NCBI GenBank assembly: GCA_017935505.1
Contig: JAGBHM010000014.1
Span: 248,001-312,000 of the forward strand
Reading direction: 5' to 3'
Origin: Bacteroidales bacterium
GTDB taxonomy: Bacteria > Bacteroidota > Bacteroidia > Bacteroidales > UBA932
DNA length: 64,000 bases
Positions 58,863 to 64,000 of this stretch are shown here, piece by piece (within the stretch, counting starts at the first letter, position 1; the number at the start of each line of letters is the position of its first letter). Below the pieces are notes generated by a model. The model did no database searches. It was not told the origin of the DNA and worked only from the letters and a program-made list of their open reading frames with translations. The position numbers and the translations under genes are program-made.

Positions 58863-58902
58863 TCTCTTTTAACTCAAATTAGTTTCTTTTTTGATAAATT
58901 TA

Positions 58903-58910
58903 TACCTTTG
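58903..58910 (+). promoter_or_regulatory. Bacteroidetes -7 box (TACCTTTG) of the ECF sigma gene
   Basis: Located 21 bases before ATG 58932 and excluding the upstream in-frame start at 58908. Confidence 0.55.
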
Positions 58911-58931
58911 CCGCCCTACAGCTATATAAAA

Positions 58932-59501
58932 ATGCAAGATCTGTCACACATAAGCGAAGAGTCATTCGAAGGCATATTCAGACAATATTTCCACAAAGTG
59001 GTCTACTATTCGTACAACTATGTGAGGGATATGGAGAAGGCGAGGAATATTGCCCAGGATGTCTTTTATCAGCTGTGGAAGCATAAGGATGATGTCAATT
59101 TCAATGACACCACACCTCTACCTTTTCTTTTGGTCATAGCAAAGAGGCTCTCTCTCAATCTGTTGAGAAAAGAGAACTGCAATACAGAATATTTTACTTA
59201 TCAGAAAAAGAGATATACGCTCCGCCAATTTGATATGGATGCCCTTATGGACTCTTCTGCAACATCACTCTATATCGGAGAGGTTCAGAGGCTTTTCAGG
59301 GAGGGGCTCGACAGAATGCCTGAATCGGTGAGGGAAACATTCTTGCTGAGTCGCAATAAAAATATGAAATATAGGGAAATTGCCGATCTGCTGAATATTT
59401 CGCCAAAGACTGTGGAAAACAGGATGTCGGTGGCCCTAAGTGTTTTACGTGGTGTTTTTGTGGAATATTTTCCAAATGGCGAAAGTAGAGCAGGCTTTTG
59501 A
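58932..59501 (+). CDS. ECF RNA polymerase sigma factor (FecI-like)
   Basis: The start ATG 58932 (189 aa) follows the -7 box. Region 2 includes FEGIFRQYFHKVVYYSYNYVRDMEKARNIAQDVFYQLW and region 4 includes LSRNKNMKYREIADLLNISPKTVENRMSVALSVLR, an HTH. It directs RNA polymerase to a few promoters, probably that of the SusC-like gene at 60.8 kb. It is kept inactive by the FecR-type protein downstream, which overlaps in position but starts 47 bases after this stop. Confidence 0.92.
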   Translation: MQDLSHISEESFEGIFRQYFHKVVYYSYNYVRDMEKARNIAQDVFYQLWKHKDDVNFNDTTPLPFLLVIAKRLSLNLLRKENCNTEYFTYQKKRYTLRQFDMDALMDSSATSLYIGEVQRLFREGLDRMPESVRETFLLSRNKNMKYREIADLLNISPKTVENRMSVALSVLRGVFVEYFPNGESRAGF

Positions 59502-59530
59502 CATAGGGAAAATTTTACGGAGATTGTTAT

Positions 59531-59538
59531 TATATTTG
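59531..59538 (+). promoter_or_regulatory. Bacteroidetes -7 box (TATATTTG) of the FecR gene
   Basis: A box lies 9 bases before ATG 59548, so the anti-sigma gene may also be expressed separately with a very short leader. Confidence 0.5.
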
Positions 59539-59547
59539 AATGGCTTT

Positions 59548-60633
59548 ATGGAAGAAAAAGATTACATAGTCAGGTTCATGCAGGGAGAATGCTCTAAAGA
59601 GGAGCAGGAACTTGTATTGAGTGAAGCTGCGCGCAATCCGGAATTTAAGAAGATGCTCATTGAACTTAAAAATATTTATGTTCATGAGAATATGCCGGAT
59701 AGAGAGGCTTCAGAGGCTGAATATGCCTCTTTTAAGGAGTATGCTATGCAGAGGATGCTACTTGAAGAGGATGAAATGGCCACCGAGAGGCATCTGGAGC
59801 GTGAAGCAAATGAAGGTAAAAGTAGAAGACATTTTTTCAAAACTCTTTCGCGAGTGGCCTCATGGAGTGCTGCAGCCATTGTAATAATACTTCTTGCGCT
59901 AAATCTCAGATATCACTATCTCGAATTCCATGATGAAAAGGAGGTTGTAGCGGAGGTGCTCACCTCAACTCTTCCAATAGAATCGGTGAACACTCTCTAT
60001 ACAGCCAAGGGTGTGAAGGGTGAAACAATCCTTCCCGACGGCTCAAAAGTCATTCTCAACTCAGATTCGCGCATAACATATCCCGCAAAATTTACCGGAA
60101 GTACCAGAGATATAGAGTTCTCAGGTGAAGGCTATTTTGAGGTGCAGAAAGACTCGCTCCATCCTATGGTTGTGCGCTGCAACAAGAATTTCAGAGTGAT
60201 AGTGTATGGTACAACTTTCAATATCAAAACCTACAATAACGACAATAATGCCAAGACAACACTCATAAGCGGCTCCATTAAAATTGTGGAGAATGTCGAT
60301 GGTAAGGAGTTTGTGAGGGATATTGCACCAAACCAGACATATACAATTGAAGAGAGCCGACAGCTTGCCACACTTGAACAGAAGGTAGATACCGAAAAAG
60401 TGTGTGAGTGGAAAGATGGCATATTGTCATTCGATTCAACTCCATTCAGTGAAGTTGTGAAGGTTCTCGAAAGATGGCACGGCCTGCAGATTATAGTAAA
60501 AGACAACAGCAAACTCAATATACCGATTACTGCCAGATTTACTACAGAATCGATTGTGCAGATCATGGACCTGCTCAAGTTCTCAACAGGTATCGGATAT
60601 AGTATAAGCGATAATATCGTAACGGTAAAATAG
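59548..60633 (+). CDS. FecR-family anti-sigma/transmembrane regulator
   Basis: The start ATG 59548 gives 361 aa beginning MEEKDYIVRFMQGECSKEEQ, a typical N-terminal cytoplasmic anti-sigma segment. One TM (AAIVIILLALNLRYHYL, about 112-130) follows. The periplasmic FecR domain contains AKGVKGETILPDGSKVILNSDSRITYPAKF and EGYFEVQKDSLHPMVVR. A DUF4974 C-terminal region ends DLLKFSTGIGYSISDNIVTVK. It transmits a substrate signal from the STN-bearing SusC protein to the sigma factor. The three genes form one regulatory module. Confidence 0.92.
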   Translation: MEEKDYIVRFMQGECSKEEQELVLSEAARNPEFKKMLIELKNIYVHENMPDREASEAEYASFKEYAMQRMLLEEDEMATERHLEREANEGKSRRHFFKTLSRVASWSAAAIVIILLALNLRYHYLEFHDEKEVVAEVLTSTLPIESVNTLYTAKGVKGETILPDGSKVILNSDSRITYPAKFTGSTRDIEFSGEGYFEVQKDSLHPMVVRCNKNFRVIVYGTTFNIKTYNNDNNAKTTLISGSIKIVENVDGKEFVRDIAPNQTYTIEESRQLATLEQKVDTEKVCEWKDGILSFDSTPFSEVVKVLERWHGLQIIVKDNSKLNIPITARFTTESIVQIMDLLKFSTGIGYSISDNIVTVK

Positions 60634-60683
60634 CTCACCATAGCATAAATATGTAAAAAATCTGCACTTGCAGAGGGGGTAAG

Positions 60684-60753
60684 TACTTTTTGGTGTGTTC
60701 CTACTATTATAACATAAGTCGGAATAAGATAAACCTAAATAAACCAAAAAGTA
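60684..60753 (+). promoter_or_regulatory. Long-range inverted repeat in the leader of the SusC-like gene
   Basis: TACTTTTTGG (60684-60693) is complementary to CCAAAAAGTA (60744-60753), separated by 50 bases. The second arm ends 7 bases before the ATG, where it could mask ribosome access. Confidence 0.55.
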
Positions 60754-60760
60754 TTAGCCT

Positions 60761-63700
60761 ATGAAAAAGCTTAATTTCACAAGAAAGTTAAGGGCATTGT
60801 TGCTTCTTAACGTCTTTATCTGGTCTTGTGCATCAATGGCTTATGCACAAAATCTGAAACTCGATTTCAATAACGCCCCTCTGAAAGAGGTGCTGGCTGC
60901 AATTACAAAGGAGAGCGGCTACAATTTCGTCTATTCAGAAAAGACTGTAAATCCGCAAACAAAAATTACAATCAGCTATTCTGGAAATGTTGAGCCGATA
61001 AACAACGTCCTCAATAAAGTGTTTTCAGGCACCAATATAGCCTACAAGGTGAATGGCAAGCAGGTGGCACTCTCAGTGTCGCAGGCAAAAGCAGTCCAAA
61101 CTGCCCAGGCAGGTGTGATAAAAGGTAATATCAAAGATGAGGATGGAATGCCCATGCCCGGAGTTACCATTGTAAATGAGCGTTCAAAAAAGTTTGCAAC
61201 CTCGGATGAGAATGGTGACTATTCAATTGAGGCAAAAGAGGGTGATGAGCTCAGCTACTCTTTTATCGGAATGCTTCCAAGCAAGGTTACTGTAGGTAAA
61301 GGCAATATACAGGATATTCTTTTGAAACTCGATGCTGTTGTGCTGGAGAATGTAGTTGTAACCGGTTATCAGGATATTCAGAAAGAGAAGGTTACAGGTG
61401 CCATTACAACCGTTTCTTCTAAAAAGATCGAAGAGCGTTATACTCCTAACATCCTTACAAACCTCGAAGGTAAAGTTGCAGGTCTTACAACTTATGGTGG
61501 AAAGACCACAATTCGTGGTACAAGTTCATTGTATGCAGAGACCAATCCGTTGTTAGTAGTTGATGGACTTCCAATTGAGGGTAGAATTGAGGATTTGAAC
61601 CCTTACGATATCGAGAGTGTCAACGTATTGAAAGATGCCGCTGCAACTGCAATCTATGGTGCCCGCGCTTCAAACGGTATCATCGTAATCACCACCAAAA
61701 ACGCAAGAAAGAAGGGTAAAATAGATATCGATTTCTCTGCAAACTGGACAATGTACCAGAAAAAGAACATGGATTATGCCGACAACTTCTATATGAATGC
61801 TGCCGAGCAGGTTAAGGTGGAGAATGATTTCTACAATTGGGTATTCAATGGTCCCGACAGCGATACAGATGACCCTTACGGTGATGTAGAGACAGCGATA
61901 GCTGCCGGTAGTGGTGAGATTTCTCCTGTACAATGGGCATATTACCAACTTGGCAAGGGCCAGATTACACAAGCCCAGTTTGATGCAAAATTGAAGGAGT
62001 TGTCGAACAATAATTTTGCAAAAGAGTATGCTGATGCTGTATATAAAGCACAATTCATGCAGCAGTACAACCTTGCATTGCGCAGCAGCTCAGATAAATT
62101 CCAGAGCAACCTTACATTGAACTACAAGAGTGACAATATGGGTATTATAAATGCCGGAATGTCACAATTGAACATAAGTTATAAAGGTACATACGACATC
62201 GCAAAATGGTTGAGAGCTTCGGTAAGCATCAACAGTATCTATTCCGACAGCAAAACTGCAGGTTATGACTACAACTCATCCCATACAAATCCTTGGGCAG
62301 TGCCTGCATATGAGACTATGTACAATCCGGACGGCTCGTATAGAAATATCTACTATTGGTATGGAGGTACAAGTTATTCACCAATTGAGGAGGGATTGCA
62401 TGATCTGGGTGTGAAGATAGTTGACGAGTTCTATAACAATACCCAGCGTGTGAAGAGAAACCATACACGCTACCATGCAGATTTGCAGTTCAAGATTATT
62501 GACGGCCTCACTGCAAACGCACAGTTCATCTACGAAGATAGCAAAACTACAACCGACTGGCATGCAAATGCAGAGAGCCACGTTGCAAGAACTATCCGTA
62601 ATGCATATACTATAAAAGATGCGGCTACAGGAAAAATTGAGTACCTTACCCCTAAATCAGGTGGTATGTTGCAGCAGCAGAATGTAAGAGGTTCATACTG
62701 GACTACTCGCGGACAGTTGAACTACACCAAAACTTTCAAGAAACACTCAATAGCAGCTATTGCCGGTCTTGAGTTCAGAGAGACCCTTACAAACGGTACA
62801 AAATCCCTTATCTTGGGATATGATGAGCAGTTGCAGAACAGCTCTACCCATACAATAGATTTCGGAAAATTGAGCACTATGAGTAATTCTCCATACTATC
62901 TTGCAGTAAATGGCGGATTTCCTGCACAGCAGTTTGCATTCGATCCTTATATGAGGGATGGTATGGGAATTGTTCCTGAACAGAAGCACCGCTTTGCATC
63001 AGGTTATGCAAACCTTACCTATACATTTGATGAGAAGTATAATGTATTTGGATCGTTCCGTAAGGATTATGCCGATGTTTATGGTCTGAATGCCAAATTC
63101 CGCGGATCACCGCTATGGTCAGTTGGTGCAGCTTGGAACATCAACAATGAGAAATTCATGCAGAATGTAAAATGGGTTGACTTTTTGAAACTCCGTTTCA
63201 GCTATGGTGTTACAGGTAATATTTACCAAGGTGCAACCTCTTATATGACAGCCTCTTCTGATGGAGTGAATGAGTTTACAAACCTTCCGTTCGGTACAAT
63301 CGACTCTCCTGCAAATCCAAACCTCAAATGGGAGAAGAATATAATTACCGATATAGGTATTGATTTCTCTTTGCTCGACAACAGATTGCGAGGTAACATT
63401 GATTACTACATCAAGACCGGTAAAGATATCTTCTCAAACAAGACTCTCGACCCTTCTACAGGATTTACAACCATGTTCGTGAATATGGCAAGCATGGAGA
63501 ACAAGGGTGTTGAGGTGCAACTTACATACGATTGGTTCAGAGAGAGAAGAGAAGGAGGATTTGCATGGGCAACAAGTCTTACATTCTCGCATAACAAAAA
63601 CTGTGTTACAGATGTTGAGAACCCGGCTACTACAGCATGGCAGTTGATAGATAACCCTTATAAAGTGGGATATCCTAGCAGTGCAATGTGGAGCTACCGT

Positions 63701-64000
63701 TTTGCAGGTATTAGTGATGCTGAGGGCGAAAAGGGCCAGACATTGTGGTATGGAAATGATGGAAACAAAGTTCATGGTGCATCTGGTCAGAATATCGATG
63801 TGTTGGAGTACTCCGGACAATCAGATCCTGTAACTGTGGTGGGATTCGACAACAGATTCTCATTCAAAGGCTTCAGCTTGAGTATACTGATGGCTTACTA
63901 TGGCGGCCACAAAATGAGAGCACTGCCTGAGGAGGAGACATTTGATGTTCCTTATTCGGCACTGGCTAGCTATTACAACAATGCATGGACCCCAGAAAAT
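60761..64000 (+). CDS. SusC/RagA-family TonB-linked outer membrane protein with STN domain, 3' end outside window
   Basis: The frame is open from ATG 60761 to the window end (1080 codons). The N terminus is MKKLNFTRKLRALLLLNVFIW then ...MAYAQ, a signal peptide. A STN domain follows (LKLDFNNAPLKEVLAAITKESGYNFVYSEKTVN), which contacts FecR in such systems. A carboxypeptidase-regulatory-like domain comes next (IKGNIKDEDGMPMPGVTIVNE). The TonB plug follows, with VVVTGYQDIQKEK, NPLLVVDGLPIEG and AAATAIYGARASNGIIVITTK. A beta-barrel then begins. It imports glycans or other large nutrients across the outer membrane using TonB. Substrate is unknown, and the SusD partner would be beyond the edge. Confidence 0.96.
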   Translation, partial: MKKLNFTRKLRALLLLNVFIWSCASMAYAQNLKLDFNNAPLKEVLAAITKESGYNFVYSEKTVNPQTKITISYSGNVEPINNVLNKVFSGTNIAYKVNGKQVALSVSQAKAVQTAQAGVIKGNIKDEDGMPMPGVTIVNERSKKFATSDENGDYSIEAKEGDELSYSFIGMLPSKVTVGKGNIQDILLKLDAVVLENVVVTGYQDIQKEKVTGAITTVSSKKIEERYTPNILTNLEGKVAGLTTYGGKTTIRGTSSLYAETNPLLVVDGLPIEGRIEDLNPYDIESVNVLKDAAATAIYGARASNGIIVITTKNARKKGKIDIDFSANWTMYQKKNMDYADNFYMNAAEQVKVENDFYNWVFNGPDSDTDDPYGDVETAIAAGSGEISPVQWAYYQLGKGQITQAQFDAKLKELSNNNFAKEYADAVYKAQFMQQYNLALRSSSDKFQSNLTLNYKSDNMGIINAGMSQLNISYKGTYDIAKWLRASVSINSIYSDSKTAGYDYNSSHTNPWAVPAYETMYNPDGSYRNIYYWYGGTSYSPIEEGLHDLGVKIVDEFYNNTQRVKRNHTRYHADLQFKIIDGLTANAQFIYEDSKTTTDWHANAESHVARTIRNAYTIKDAATGKIEYLTPKSGGMLQQQNVRGSYWTTRGQLNYTKTFKKHSIAAIAGLEFRETLTNGTKSLILGYDEQLQNSSTHTIDFGKLSTMSNSPYYLAVNGGFPAQQFAFDPYMRDGMGIVPEQKHRFASGYANLTYTFDEKYNVFGSFRKDYADVYGLNAKFRGSPLWSVGAAWNINNEKFMQNVKWVDFLKLRFSYGVTGNIYQGATSYMTASSDGVNEFTNLPFGTIDSPANPNLKWEKNIITDIGIDFSLLDNRLRGNIDYYIKTGKDIFSNKTLDPSTGFTTMFVNMASMENKGVEVQLTYDWFRERREGGFAWATSLTFSHNKNCVTDVENPATTAWQLIDNPYKVGYPSSAMWSYRFAGISDAEGEKGQTLWYGNDGNKVHGASGQNIDVLEYSGQSDPVTVVGFDNRFSFKGFSLSILMAYYGGHKMRALPEEETFDVPYSALASYYNNAWTPEN

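Overview
This window is chromosomal DNA of a member of the Bacteroidales. The support is a SusC/RagA-type TonB-linked outer-membrane protein preceded by an ECF sigma/FecR pair, a DUF4293 membrane protein, a Bacteroidales 'putative porin', an AmgK/MurU cell-wall recycling pair, a 47-nt type II-C CRISPR repeat of the Bacteroidetes style, and many copies of the Bacteroidetes -7 promoter box TAnnTTTG. I cannot resolve the genus from sequence alone.

Layout. 1-8.7 kb: two FKBP-like proteins (the first cut by the window edge), a CoA-transferase, a SAM hydroxide adenosyltransferase, mazG, tcdA, a GNAT-like protein, a BioG-like hydrolase lacking its nucleophile, and prfA. 8.9-18.4 kb: a pair of DUF3857/transglutaminase-like secreted proteins (one catalytically degenerate), then a complete tripartite RND efflux operon. 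18.4-27.4 kb, minus strand: amidase, uvrB, a RelA/SpoT homologue with a ruined hydrolase site, uvrA and an SGNH hydrolase, tightly packed. 27.6-44.7 kb: mostly housekeeping and envelope genes: enolase, a TPR protein, mtgA, an M28-like peptidase, a LolC/E-like permease, tRNA-Gly(CCC), a uridine-phosphorylase-like enzyme, an MltF-like transglycosylase, a large porin, an AmgK-RapZ(C-terminal) fusion with a MurU-like nucleotidyltransferase, luxS, and a membrane transporter with a porin.

44.8-53.2 kb is an accessory island, visibly AT-richer across cas9 and the gene after it. It holds a type II-C CRISPR-Cas system: a minus-strand tracrRNA upstream of cas9; cas9 (1488 aa, all nuclease motifs present); a RhuM-family protein; cas1; cas2; and an array of eight identical 47-nt repeats with seven 29-30-nt spacers. 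The RhuM gene starts one base after the cas9 stop codon and ends 10 bases before cas1, so it is built into the operon. Each repeat, read in crRNA direction, contains a Bacteroidetes promoter (TTG-N21-TATCTTTG), so every crRNA could be separately transcribed. The tracrRNA has its own promoter (TTG-N19-TAACTTTG) and a factor-independent terminator. Beyond the last repeat lies a 611-bp foreign-looking segment (the 3' end of a broken gene plus a small intact ORF), closed by a decayed ninth repeat.

53.2-64 kb: SGNH hydrolase, beta-lactamase-fold serine hydrolase, an ATP-grasp-like protein of unknown role, an NCS2 purine permease, an 80-bp tandem repeat, a bile acid:sodium symporter-family protein, and an ECF sigma / FecR anti-sigma / STN-domain SusC module that runs off the right edge.
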